This document shows positions 37,174 to 50,200 of a DNA stretch of 64,000 bases, piece after piece. Source of the stretch: Trichoplusia ni (Eukaryota; Arthropoda; Insecta; Lepidoptera; Noctuidae). The stretch is from NCBI RefSeq assembly GCF_003590095.1, contig NC_039501.1:1550001-1614000 (forward strand). Reading direction: 5' to 3'. The translations under genes were made by a program, and so were the position numbers. How positions within the stretch are numbered: position 1 is the first letter of the stretch; the number at the start of each line of letters is the position of its first letter. The notes under the pieces were generated by a model. The model was not told the DNA's origin. It searched no databases and worked only from the letters and a program-made list of their open reading frames with translations.

Positions 37174-37328
37174 GGCTGCGTTTCCACCCGAGATGTGCGA
37201 TGGCACGTAGCCAGGGATGTGTTTGTAAAGAACCAATAGGATCCCTTCATTTACCGTCGTCAGCACATGACGCACAACGGACGACGGACGACTCTTCTCC
37301 ATCGCACATCTCTGGTGCAAACGCAGCC
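37174..37328. mobile_element. MITE with 28-bp terminal inverted repeats
   Basis: The left end GGCTGCGTTTCCACCCGAGA continues to TGTGCGAT. The right end reads, on the other strand, GGCTGCGTTTGCACCAGAGA and then TGTGCGAT, so the 28-bp arms match apart from three positions. The flanks are TTTA and TAAA. The centre includes CCAATAGGATCCCTTCATTT and has no coding capacity. It sits 13 bases after the Lep1 element at 36,841. Confidence 0.85.
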
Positions 37329-37445
37329 TAAATGTTGGAGAGTAGTTGCTATTGGTTTAAAAGGAAAAAACAAAAGATATTAAGTACAATGCTTAGTACA
37401 CGTTCAGATAAATGAAACACAATCGGGTACCTTACAACTAATTTA

Positions 37446-38445
37446 NNNNNNNNNNNNNNNNNNNNNNNNNNNNNNNNNNNNNNNNNNNNNNNNNNNNNNN
37501 NNNNNNNNNNNNNNNNNNNNNNNNNNNNNNNNNNNNNNNNNNNNNNNNNNNNNNNNNNNNNNNNNNNNNNNNNNNNNNNNNNNNNNNNNNNNNNNNNNNN
37601 NNNNNNNNNNNNNNNNNNNNNNNNNNNNNNNNNNNNNNNNNNNNNNNNNNNNNNNNNNNNNNNNNNNNNNNNNNNNNNNNNNNNNNNNNNNNNNNNNNNN
37701 NNNNNNNNNNNNNNNNNNNNNNNNNNNNNNNNNNNNNNNNNNNNNNNNNNNNNNNNNNNNNNNNNNNNNNNNNNNNNNNNNNNNNNNNNNNNNNNNNNNN
37801 NNNNNNNNNNNNNNNNNNNNNNNNNNNNNNNNNNNNNNNNNNNNNNNNNNNNNNNNNNNNNNNNNNNNNNNNNNNNNNNNNNNNNNNNNNNNNNNNNNNN
37901 NNNNNNNNNNNNNNNNNNNNNNNNNNNNNNNNNNNNNNNNNNNNNNNNNNNNNNNNNNNNNNNNNNNNNNNNNNNNNNNNNNNNNNNNNNNNNNNNNNNN
38001 NNNNNNNNNNNNNNNNNNNNNNNNNNNNNNNNNNNNNNNNNNNNNNNNNNNNNNNNNNNNNNNNNNNNNNNNNNNNNNNNNNNNNNNNNNNNNNNNNNNN
38101 NNNNNNNNNNNNNNNNNNNNNNNNNNNNNNNNNNNNNNNNNNNNNNNNNNNNNNNNNNNNNNNNNNNNNNNNNNNNNNNNNNNNNNNNNNNNNNNNNNNN
38201 NNNNNNNNNNNNNNNNNNNNNNNNNNNNNNNNNNNNNNNNNNNNNNNNNNNNNNNNNNNNNNNNNNNNNNNNNNNNNNNNNNNNNNNNNNNNNNNNNNNN
38301 NNNNNNNNNNNNNNNNNNNNNNNNNNNNNNNNNNNNNNNNNNNNNNNNNNNNNNNNNNNNNNNNNNNNNNNNNNNNNNNNNNNNNNNNNNNNNNNNNNNN
38401 NNNNNNNNNNNNNNNNNNNNNNNNNNNNNNNNNNNNNNNNNNNNN
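37446..38445. other. Assembly gap of exactly 1,000 N
   Basis: All bases are N. The round length shows a placeholder of unknown true size. The left contig ends in ordinary AT-rich sequence; the right contig starts inside sequence already present at 16,061. The 378-residue open frame across it is only Ns read as unknown residues. Confidence 0.99.
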
Positions 38446-39478
38446 AAACTAGTCGGGAGATCCCGTAGAATACCGTCTTAAACAATTATCACTTAATGAT
38501 AAGTTGTTTTTTAAATATACGACTGTTAGTCTGAAACACAACTTTAACAAAAACTACAATTAAAATTCCAGATTACATAATCATATTCAGGATACCTAGA
38601 CAATAGTTAGCTACATTGTAATAGATTTATATTCGCAGTACCGATACAGCTCGGCTATGTTCCCATGGCTTCACGCAGCCTTGGGACTCAGTCACATGTT
38701 ATTGTGTAACGATACACTTTAAGATTGTAATTAATCAATATTGCTTTGTTATTCCTAGTATTTTAATATTACTACAAGGGATAGTTGTAACATTGTTACT
38801 CCATACATGAATTAACTACTATATACATTTTTTTTTGTGAAGATAAGAACCTACATATATTTTTTGGAGCCGATGATACCTACGTTCTTGTTTAGATCAG
38901 CATCATTCAGATTACAAAACTAATATTATTCATGAAGAAAATTTGCTTAAAAATAAGCGTTAAAATATTCTACTGTATAAAAGAATTTGCGTTAATAAAC
39001 TAAAGGAAATCCTAAGTAAGTTTCCTGGTTAAATTACAATATAAATATCTCATTATAGATGATTTAACATTCTAAAATATAGGCCAGGATCGTCTTTCTA
39101 ATTTGAACGTTCAGATAACTTTGATCACATTAATTCGTGATTAAATAGTATAATTATGATAAAAAGGTGATAAAAACAAGGAAATAGGTCAGTACCTCCC
39201 CTAATTATACGGACAGTACTGAGTTGGTGATAAAAATGTTTGATAAAACATCTTGTAATGATAACTAATGGTTATTTTAATAGGTCAATATACAAGTTAG
39301 CGTCATGCTATCTCTGTCATTCGTACATGGGAAGTTGTGATAGATAAGACATTTGAGAATGTATTAAAGTTAAGTTTTAAGTATTACAGTTTATGGATGT
39401 AACGTAGTAAACTTATAAGGTAAATATAATATAGTAAACTCCAACTTTCAAAAGCTTGTATTATACGAACTAGACAAC

Positions 39479-39641
39479 TTATAAATATCTAAATACAAAT
39501 ATAATACAGATAAATTAGACCCACATACAAAACAAGACAAATGATCGTGCCTGTGACACAATTATTGTCCTGAGTGGGAATCGAACCCACGACCTCTGGT
39601 ATAGCAGTCGGGCTACTAACCACTAGACCAACAAGCCTGAT
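39479..39641 (-). mobile_element. tRNA-derived SINE, copy B
   Basis: Same element as at 17,100-17,262, carried in copy B of the duplicated block. The A box (TGGTCTAGTGGTTA) and B box (GGTTCGATTCC) are identical. A tRNA scanner may score it as a pseudo-tRNA. Confidence 0.75.
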
Positions 39642-40445
39642 CAATTACCAGAGCTCTCTATTCGACTTTTGACTAATATTTTTACATATTAATATTTCGT
39701 TCGATCATTTAATTAGTTTGCTTGGACGATACCCAAACATCAAAGTCGGACAAGGACGGTAGGGCCTCCCAGACTCAAACTTTCTTAACCAATAGTATTA
39801 ATACAAATTTTGTAACATAATTTTTTTCAGTTCTTTATATCGCTGAATGGATTAAAACTGAAATTCGGGAACAGGAAGATATACTACTTTCAAAACTATT
39901 ATTTTCCATTGAGGCTCTTAATTATGGCCAATAAATCCTCAATCACAGTTTTGAACTGAAATCCCTACTTCATGATTTCATACTTGTACTGTATTTTACA
40001 TGCACGCATTTTTAATAGTTACGGAAAGAACGCAGGAAAACCCGCAGTCAGCTATCCCATCAAAAAGTTACGACGCTTTAATATCATAATAACATGAAAA
40101 CGAATCTTTCTCGAAGAATAAAACCTTTTATACGCATGATTTTTCCTTATTCCTCGTTAACAAAACACAATTCACAAGAAAAGTCCATTTACATTAACGA
40201 CTCTGTATCCTCGAAGATTTTTCTTTGTGGGTCAAGGTCGAGTCTCATCTTACTTAACACGTCTAAGGGAGTTAAGTTTTTTTAAATCTAGAACTTGTTA
40301 CAACATCACGTGGTCACCTGTTAAACGTCAAGAAAATTGAATTTTTGGGGTCACCAAACGACAGAGCTTTATTAAGTTGTCTCTGCAGTAATTAGCCTGA
40401 GACTGCAGACTTTGATCAACAAAAAACCACAGTACGTTGTGATCA

Positions 40446-40468
40446 ATCCTGAAGACAGTCTTCAGGAT
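40446..40468. repeat. 11-bp perfect palindrome, copy B
   Basis: Same hairpin-forming sequence as at 18,068-18,090, in copy B. Confidence 0.6.
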
Positions 40469-40711
40469 GTGGTGTTCCATTGCTTCTACGGACGAGTACG
40501 ACCAGAAGACACTACGACGCAATGCAATGAAGATATTGTAAGCTATAAATACTGCAAACTTTGTGTAAAATATCTGTTAGTCTGTAAGGTATATAAGGCA
40601 GTCACTAGCCAGAGAATAACTGTTATTTTTTTGTTTAATTCTTGTCTATATAGAAAGAAGCCTTTCTTCAGCACTTACTAGTAGTGCAGTCACGTAAATT
40701 CATATTTATGA

Positions 40712-40845
40712 GCCGATTTTTCAATCGCCAGATAACTTTTATTCGATGAATATATTTGATGTTTGACAGCTTTTGTATAGAAAATATGTCAAACGGCCTT
40801 ATTTATTCCTCAGATAAAAGTTATCTGACGATTGAAAAATCGGGC
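40712..40845. mobile_element. MITE with ~30-bp terminal inverted repeats, copy B
   Basis: Same element as at 18,335, one base shorter because of a TTTTG/TTTG difference in the centre. It is part of copy B of the duplicated block. Confidence 0.8.
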
Positions 40846-41631
40846 CTAAGTCAAATAGTGCATGTTAAGTAAGTATTTATTTTATACCAGACGAATATAA
40901 AATTCAATAATAGCAACAGTATTATAAATAGCTTTTGTTCTACCGGACAGGAAGAACACAAAATTAATACAGAGTAACACATGTATTTTTCCCTGTGCCA
41001 AATTTATTTTACTCCGGCATCTCGTGATCATTACATAACTGTTTTGAGTAAACTAGTAAAGAATTCTCAAAATTGTGATCTACCTAGTTATATCATAAGA
41101 AAAAACTCTTGGAATTTTGTAGGTACTGCATAACACAAGAACAGTGATAAAGTAACAAATTCAAGTAAATAAGCAAATTGGGAACAATAACTGTAATATT
41201 TTTGCAGTCATATTTCTTTTGTTAAATTTATAATAACTTCGCTATTTATGCTTTGCTAAGTACATGAGCACCACGTTACTAGGTATACACCAAGCAAACT
41301 TTATCAGAGTACTTCGGAACGCGGATAGGTAGGTAGGTAGGTTACAGTTACCCTCACAGCTTTGTAACAAAAGGTGCTGTTAATGTTTGAGTATAACCAC
41401 TTCCACTGTTCTGCTGACTGTACACCGAATTAGCAAAAACATCGCAACAGTCATGTAGGTCACGGTCTGAACGAGACGGCGGATATGAAATATTCGCGTG
41501 ACAGACAAGGATGGAACATACAGGTTTCTATTGAGAATTACCTGTTTAATTCATGTATTATGATTTGATATGATTTTCAAAGAGTTTAAGTATCATTTTA
41601 TTTCAGCTTATCCGGTTTGACAGATTTTTAA

Positions 41632-41746
41632 TCACTCTGTAAAATAGGACGGATGCGAGGGCAAAAGAAAGAGGAGAATAGAAAACAAAGGGAGGCCTAT
41701 TCCCAGCAGTGGGTGTTTAAAGGCTGATGATGACGATAAGAATGCC
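41632..41746 (+). mobile_element. Non-LTR retroelement 3' tail fragment, copy B
   Basis: Copy B counterpart of 19,255-19,370, identical by eye. Confidence 0.55.
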
Positions 41747-42065
41747 TCAAATACTGTATTATTAGTAGATTTAATTGGTACTGTATTATTAGTAACCATT
41801 AAAAGCAATGGTTCTCTTAGAGAAGTACGAAAGGTATATCTTGTATTCACACAAATAAGGAAGGTAAACTTCAGAAGTGGGTTTCAAGTTGAAAACGATA
41901 CGAACTTTTGAACGGGGTCAGAAAGTTCTGAAGCCAAAGCTGCCTTATTAAATGATACTACAGTCCTGTGGCTTTCTTACAAGTTTATATAAAATAAACT
42001 GTGAGTTTGTGTTGGTGAAGGAAACGGATGAGAACATTATTATTGAAGAAAATAGACAAATAGTC

Positions 42066-42171
42066 GCGAGTTCTTTCCGGAATCGATCCTCGCGTAGGAT
42101 AGGTATTTGAAGAATGCTTGTCCTGAGTCTGAGTGTCTTTGTGATGTGATTTGAATGTTTGTGATACAAGG
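42066..42171 (+). mobile_element. SINE tail fragment, copy B
   Basis: Copy B counterpart of 19,690-19,795. Confidence 0.65.
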
Positions 42172-45100
42172 ACTAAATAATGCTCGTTTTGAAAAAGCAA
42201 CAAGAACAATCTTATTCTCAAAGCACAATCCTTAAATCATAATAACTTTTCCGGCTGTTAAAGTACGAGAATAATGTTAAACAAATCAGACAGACAGACA
42301 AAGTGTTTCTGGCATTTATAATACTAGTATTGACGATCACTCAATTCTTTTGGCGTACAAAACATTAATCCTCACTTCCTCACCAAGTTTTCCACAGCTG
42401 TTCATATATTTTCTAGTGAAGCACTCAAGGCCTGTTTCCGCACAAGGTACACGATCTTACGGTATTTTTGACGTAATTTATATTCCTACGGCGTTGTGAC
42501 AACGGACGTTCATTGTCCAAATACCAAAATATTGTGACAGCGACCCGTTTGGCGGTGTGATTAGGTTTGTGCTAACTGGGTATAGGTTAGATGGTAGCTA
42601 TAACGGACGATGTGTAGTCTTAAAGGTGGTTGTTCCTGAGGTTTGGCCTATATAATGCTGTTTACTGTTGGTATGTCCAGCAACGGTGCTTCCCAAAACA
42701 AGCAACCTAGACCTTATAATTTTAAATAACCTTATTTATGAATGGCAATCTGTAAACGTGCAATAGGTCTGTAAAATATAAGATGAACCCCAGTTTAGAG
42801 AAAGACAGTTACAAAAAAATATTGATCACCCAACTAACTATCACCACGCTAAACTTAAGTGCATACCATTTTTTTGGGATTGGACTGACCAGTTTCGAAC
42901 CATACAGGAATCCTTAATCATGAAGCCATGAAGCGACCAATAGAACTCCTTAAGTATATTGTAAACTTTCTAAAGCATCGATCATAATCCTTACCACTAT
43001 TTAAGAATCAAACATTTAATTTCTACATTCAACACACATAATTAACTTCACTACTAGTTCAATACAAAAGAAGAATTTCCCGCTAACCCGTGACAGAAAC
43101 GCATAATTGCAGGCAATCATCAAATGGCACGAAATCAGCTGCGATAAACATCTTCAAACCAAAACGCACAAGCTAATTTCTCCTTTAACAGTCAAATTAT
43201 AAAGGGGTTTATTGTATGAACGTTTCAGACAGGTGGTGCAAAGAATGTTGTAGCATTGTACATTAACTTTCTACCATCTATTCGGTTTCATGAATGCGAA
43301 CAGCTGACTGTATTTACGGTTGTGTATATGGGTAATTGTGTGCGTAAATCGTGAGAATAGATGATCATTGTTGAAAATAAATGTCTGGTTGAGATTTGTG
43401 ATGTACAAGGTAGCTCTTGCTTGCGGATTCGCTCGTGTATATGACGGGTATCAAGGTAATAAGATGGCTTAAGGGATGAGTGATTAAATAATTGAGTAAG
43501 CTTAAAACAGTTGCATCGAATGACTTCAGTTTCGCTGCTCCGAAATGTTTTTACTTTGGAGAAGAACCGACAAGAAACACCATAGGCTACTTCATAAGCG
43601 TAACTGGGCATATGTCCAACAGTGGACCTCTTGCAATGGTCAGATAATGAAGGTAATGTGTACAATTACATTCTTCATGCTTTCAGCATAGTCCGACTAC
43701 TTTGGGACCTAACAAACACACCTTGTCAGGAATACGCGTTATTAAATGAATAAATGTAATATTGTCAATGTCCTACGATTAAATTGTTCATTTACCTTTA
43801 ATTTTATACAAAATGTCTTCTAAATAAACTAAAAAAGCAAGGACAATAGTAACCTAGTTCAACTATCGTTGTAGGTAAGCATAATTAGTTTAGCAGTGGG
43901 GGGGAAAACTGGAGCATCCATTACGTAAGAGTAACTGATGTCACGTAGCTGTTCCTATACTAATTGAAACTCGGCAGATTTTGTTTTATATAAAACTGCT
44001 GAATGGATTAAACTGTCTCGTTGGTTTGTGTGTATCTATGTGATTTTGTTATGTCATTGCTAAAATGCTGATATAGAATTATTTGCTTTGTTATTTTGAA
44101 GTAGCGTTGCACTAAAGAAAATTGGATCATTTAAAATTGTATTTTTGTGTATCGAATCATTAGCACTTCTGAACCCATCTTTTTCAAACTTAAAATGCGG
44201 GAAATTGGTAAAATTCAGATTCCGCGTACAAAAAAAAAATAGAATATGCTGAAGTAATAGTGATATTCAAATAACAAATTATCTTTACATGATTGATTGA
44301 TATGACTACCTAATTGCTGATAAATTCTATATATAGTTCAACACTAGCGAATTACACAACAATAACAATATATTGAATCGTTAATATTTGAAAGTGTACC
44401 GGGATTCGTTCTGAATACCTCACACCAAATCTGAAGCAGACATCCCAATCTGGGTAAGTGTTTCTCAATATATCTTAGCTCATGTGTACACGAGGTGACT
44501 AACTTGCCGCTGATACCTGACGACTTCAACGCTGTACAAACGTAGACACTTTCTGTTGCTGACACGGACACCGTATCAGGAAACCGTTGGTGCTGTGCTC
44601 GGGCTAGTGTCCACGTATGTACCATACTTTAGTATCTAATGACGCGTACCAGTTACGAATCTCGTTGTGTCTGTATAGGGATTTTAAAATTGTCACTTGG
44701 ATACTAAAATTGACGTATATCGGGAGCATGTACTGTTGTGCAAGCAGACTACACACTACAAGACGTAGGGCAGAGTCTTTCACAACTGCATCCAACTTTG
44801 AGTGGTGGAGCTTACTGAAGTGGAGGAATTTTCAGTTGACTAAAACCTTGTTAACACCGCTCGAAGCAATGTAAAGCTTCTTATCTCATCCACAATAGCA
44901 ACAGTTTTACTTTACAAATTCGATAGGTAGGTCGATTTTAGTAATTATTAAATACATTTAGTATTTAAAGAGGTACATGATAAAGTTTAATGCTTGGACA
45001 GGGTCACCCAAAACACTACAGTGTTTGACAATGAGATCAAAAATTAATACACAATAAGCCCGTAGTTCCGTGGTATCGCCACATGAACGATAGACTTTAA

Positions 45101-45802
45101 ATCTTAACGAAACAATAACGAGTCAACAACAAAGACAGTCTTCAATAATAAGGGCATAAGATTGTGCAATACATTTGCAAACATTGAGAAACCGGGCCGA
45201 TATGGTTTTGTGATTCACCCAGCTATCAGGTAAAATCCAATCGTCTACGTATGGATTGAGTAATTATTGCTTTTTATGTACGGTTTTTAGATGATTGACT
45301 AACAGGTAATGATGATAAAATGTGGTATATACACGTCACTATAAAATATCTTATACTTATATATTGACGTACAGGTTAAACGTTAACCCAGCCTTAGTTA
45401 TATGGTAATTTATGACTGTAAGTTGAAATTTAAATAAGCCTGGTTTCATGTCTAGTCTTCGGTTCTATTAAAGCCTAGACTAAATTAGCGCAGTTTTACA
45501 GTGTTTCACACGGTGTAGCATCGTGCAAACGCCTTTGTTCATGCTCTATTCATTCAAGTGTGTAAGAATATTCTAGAAAGATTCTCTTTATAATATTAAA
45601 TGTTTTCACTTCACTACGCACTGAGTTCTATCAAACCTAGTGCATCTCTTCATAAATACACATATTTTTTATCCAGATATTAATTTTTCTGATTAACTCA
45701 TTGATGGACTACATAAATCTATTCAGAGATACAGCACCGTCCCTACCAATATGGACGAAGTTTTTCCACCCTGTAAAACCTACAAGGTGTTATAAATATT
45801 CA

Positions 45803-46018
<216 letters not shown>

Positions 46019-47110
46019 TTATAAACATTAGTATGCTGTCATGAATGTTATAACCAGCGGCACTAGCACAAGATATAGGGAATATAAAGAGGTAGATGAG
46101 AGTTGACTTTAGATTTTAAAACAAAACAAAAATATTATGTTTAACTGTACTTAAAAATAAACGGTACCATTTTATTAAAAAAGATAGGTCTCAAAGTGCT
46201 ACAGAGCTAAAGAACACAGACAGATTAACAGTGCAACAGAATTTACAAAGTAAGTTTAAAGGGTAGAGTTAAAGATACTACACACAGTAATTATGTTGCT
46301 TAAAAGACAGAAAAAGATGTGTGATGTGAATTATTGAAGACAGAAGAGAGGAATAAAGGACGATAACGTAATGACAATGATACTAAAATAGGAAGATAAT
46401 CTCTTTCGTAATAATGAGAAGAAAGAATAAACATAATACAAACTGCACTAACTAACTCCCACTCACAAATTAGAACAAGGAAAAGGAACACATGCCAATA
46501 AGAATGTGATCTAAATCATTGTTTCGCACGGTAGTGAAACGAAATGCTTCAAACCCACGCGAGTTAGTGACCTATCTAATAAGGTCGTCGATTTGTACGA
46601 CCTACATGGCATGGATTTCCAAATGACTGCTCATACTTAATAGTGGGTGAAATATGAGAGGAAATTGTGTCACATTTCGTGGTCATAGTGCTTACATAAC
46701 TGTGATCACAGGTTGTTTCAGAAGGACGACTTTCCTCTACTTAAACACCTACCCAGGTTTCTACAAAGATGGTAAGCATCGAAAGCAGAATTTAGTATAC
46801 GGAAAAAAGTTATATGCACCTAGAGTCGAGTTCGATCTAGAATTTAAAGGCCTGGAAAACGGCCTATTATAAATAAAAACTTTTGATTTTGATATTAGAT
46901 CGATTAGATTAGATCGAAAATTAGAAAAACCTATACCGTTTCAATTGTCATTCTATCCATCAGCGCAATGTCAGGGACATTATTTTCTCCCGTTTTTTAA
47001 GTCGATCGATTGCTTATTTTAGACCTACATCCCATTTTAAGCACAATTAATGAACAAATTTAAGCCACCAATCTTATGTCTTATAGCAAAATACTACTAT
47101 CGTCTCTTAC

Positions 47111-47226
47111 CTTATGCAGTTGCTCTAAAGCCAATATAATTTCAGCTATGTATATCCTGACTTCGTTCTCGTTAAAGTGTTCCCTTTGATACAGATGAGT
47201 GAAAAGCTCGCCTCCAGCAACGTAGT
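47111..47226 (-). CDS. RPS6KA5: MSK-type kinase, hinge and helix D/E exon, copy B (partial gene)
   Basis: Third visible kinase exon, in copy B of the duplicated block. The acceptor is tttcttttgtag and the donor is gtaagaga. The exon is 116 bp (two bases plus 38 codons), phase 1 in and phase 0 out. It encodes YVAGGELFTHLYQREHFNEN and then a helix E segment ending ALEQLHK, the hinge and substrate-side helices of an AGC kinase lobe. The GGELFTHL wording is typical of MSK and RSK relatives. It splices in phase to exon 59,334-59,418 upstream and 45,818-46,006 downstream. Because it lies on the same contig as the two upstream exons, this is the copy most likely to belong to the working gene. An identical exon is at 24,740-24,855. 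Confidence 0.92.
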
Positions 47227-50200
47227 CTACAAAAGAAAATACAATATTAGCAAGTCGGTTCGCTTTTTTGTTCATCTTTTTAATGTACTACCGAAGACGG
47301 AAAAGATTATGTGGTATCTTAGTGTACTAGGTATTTTAGCTGTTGTAGTCTTTAGACTATTAGTTATAGCATTCAAATTAATATTGTAGATTAAATAGTT
47401 TTAGGACTAAGTGATATAAGGTTTACGGTACGATGAGTGATATGTTGTCTACTATAACACTGTGAAGATAGTCTTATGTAAATAGTTTCGGATATAGATT
47501 TTAAATCTCCAAAGAGAGTAGATACTGCAAAAGCAAAATGACTGTCATTTATATGAACTGATTTCTCCCATATTTTTACTATCACCCACAAATAAGACAA
47601 ATTTTCTACAAGCAATTCTTTAATGAAGACAAAAACCTGAAAGACAAAATAGTTTTCGAAAAATTTCGATGCTAAAATTAACCACCGGTCTTTAAAAATC
47701 CGTTACATAATTAAGAGCTCATTATAAAACTACTTGAACTTGAAACAGATCTGCAACAAGGGGGCGTGGTGCATTATCAAGTTATGTAGGTCGAAATATC
47801 AAGACTGGCCTAGATACCGCCCACGATAATAAAACTAGAGATGAACATTATCATTTTAATACAACATTGTTATAATGTGCTACGAAGACATTGTGTTAAT
47901 TACAAAAGTATATGTGGCTAGAAATAACTTTAACTACCGTTTCGCCAGAATTGTTAGATATTTTCTTGAGTTAAAACGCTCTTAAAGATATAGCAGTTGG
48001 ACAAAACAATAACTGCCACAGCCACGGCGCGGCGACACTACATTGCGGGAGTAGTTTTTTATGCAAAATTAATGAAAAAAGCTTTAGTATCTTTAAAAAT
48101 AACATTGATATTAGAAAATTGATATCTTCAATAAGCGATAAAATCAAATTAAAGATGATTAAAATGTGTCATTCGTCCCGAGGAACAGCCTGTAAGCTCT
48201 TTAATCGTCACAAAAATAAGTAATTCCAAATTACTATTGACAAACCACCATACTAAGAAGTGTATGTGCGTGTGAGTGTGTACACTCGTTTAGGGAACAT
48301 AATGTGTACTTAATGTGAGCATTTCTAAACGTTTTATTACCCAAAGTGAAAGTACACGTGTTTAATGTACTTTTCAACAACTTTTTATTGTAATAAATAT
48401 TAAAATTGAGGTCGGTTTTTGTTCAGATCTTTTGATAAAGAATTTTTAGAGAAAACCATAGCGTGGTTCTTTAATGGACATTATTTCCATTTGCTTTTGT
48501 ACTTACTTGAACGAAAACAATTTTCTTACCTATTATAATAAGCACTACTGCACGGGTTTTTTTTTATTAAACATTCTAATGTACGTGTGGTAAGAATAGA
48601 GTTTTAGACACAGTTCAGTATAAAGATTTGAAAAAATCTTGTTGAAAAATTATACAGTCAAAATCATGTGAATGTATTGGACTCTCAATTCATGCAAAAC
48701 AGTTCAACGAACGAGAAATTAAATCAAACATATACAGTTATAGCGTATTCGTTAGGATATTGAATTATATTATCTTATAACCGGCGTACGTCTCGATAAC
48801 TCGTCAGCAAAAACTAAACGCAAGCATTTAAAAATGTGTATTTAAGGTTATTGTATCCCTTTAAACATTGATATTTCATTAGAAACAAATGAATCGCTCG
48901 AATGTTTAGACAAATTTAACAGCACTATTTACAAAAGGACATTCAATACCGTTAGTTAATATCTACCTGTCTCTACATCCACCTTTACAAAGACAGAGAG
49001 AGCATGATCCTTGAGGGAAACTTTTAACTTCTGGATAAGGTAATCACGTGACTTACGGGAAACAAATATCATTTTTTAACAATTCCTACCATTGTTAAGG
49101 CTATATCACTTGACTTTGAGAGCTTAAAGGTTAGTAAATAATACGAATTAATTCAAATATCTATGTAAGAAACACAACAGGAGGCCTCTTGATACGACCA
49201 AAGTAATCTTTTACAAATGTGGAAAAGAGACGCCGCTCTACGCCGACTATTACGCTGTCTCGCTCCCACAACTACAATAACAATACTTAAATAGATATTC
49301 GTAATGAATTCATATCATCATGTATAAGCCAGACATATTAGGTCAGCATACGACAGGGTCGACGGGAGGTATATGATGTCAAAACGCTGTATAAATAAAT
49401 GATATTGTCCTCTATATAAGTTCAAGTACATCGGGATTAGAATTTGAAAACGTTGTTGGTACAGGTTTTTTTATATGTTAAGTTAGATTTTATGAAAGGA
49501 AATCAACTGCTACAGATGTGGAAAAATAAAAATAACTGGGGAAAGGCGTCATTGTAGTGTTTTCAATGAGTAATTGAGTTTTTGTTATTATAATATGATT
49601 ATAACAAATTACATAAAAAACATCTTAATGTTTACAAAAATTCTTAGGAAACTAAGGCCTGTCACTAAACTCGTTTTCTTAAACTTTCTGAATGAACTTA
49701 CTCAAATTCCAAGAATAATGACACATTATGTCAATGACGTCATATTTCAGGTTTCGTTATAGCTGACGTCACGGTTCGAGAGCTAACGGATAAGGGCTTC
49801 GGTGTTGTATGTATACTTAGGTTAAGGTATTTATCTATGGGTCTTTGTTACCTGATAATAAATGATTTATTATTATTATTATTAGATTAGGTCAAGATTT
49901 TTTTGGATAAAGACGCTTAACGGTTTCTTTGGAACAGGTATTTTGTCATAATGCCAAAGAAATAAATCGGTAATAAATCAACACATCGAACATTATGAAT
50001 AATTCGCTTTAAAAGATCCATAAGTATAAATACATTCATAGCAATCTGCATAATTTTCTTATAAAAAATAATTAATAGAACCAACAAAACTCTGTCTTGT
50101 TTTAAATACTACACAACAAAAACACAAAAAGGGAAAACAAATGACAATACAATATAAATATTTAATCAAAAAGGATAGCTGAGAACTTTAGCGCGAAAAG

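Larger units (their letters stand above)
27374..37445. other. Contig-A-only, repeat-dense tract without recognised gene
   Basis: This 10-kb stretch lies between copy A and the gap. It holds three Lep1 Helitrons, five SINE fragments, one MITE and several dispersed repeats, each listed separately. No kinase exon upstream of 24,855 was found in it, although the real gene must have such exons right of that point. The remainder is AT-rich and unassigned. Confidence 0.7.

Noticed and set aside
37349..38485. 378-codon minus-strand open frame
   Set aside because: It is almost entirely Ns of the assembly gap read as unknown residues.
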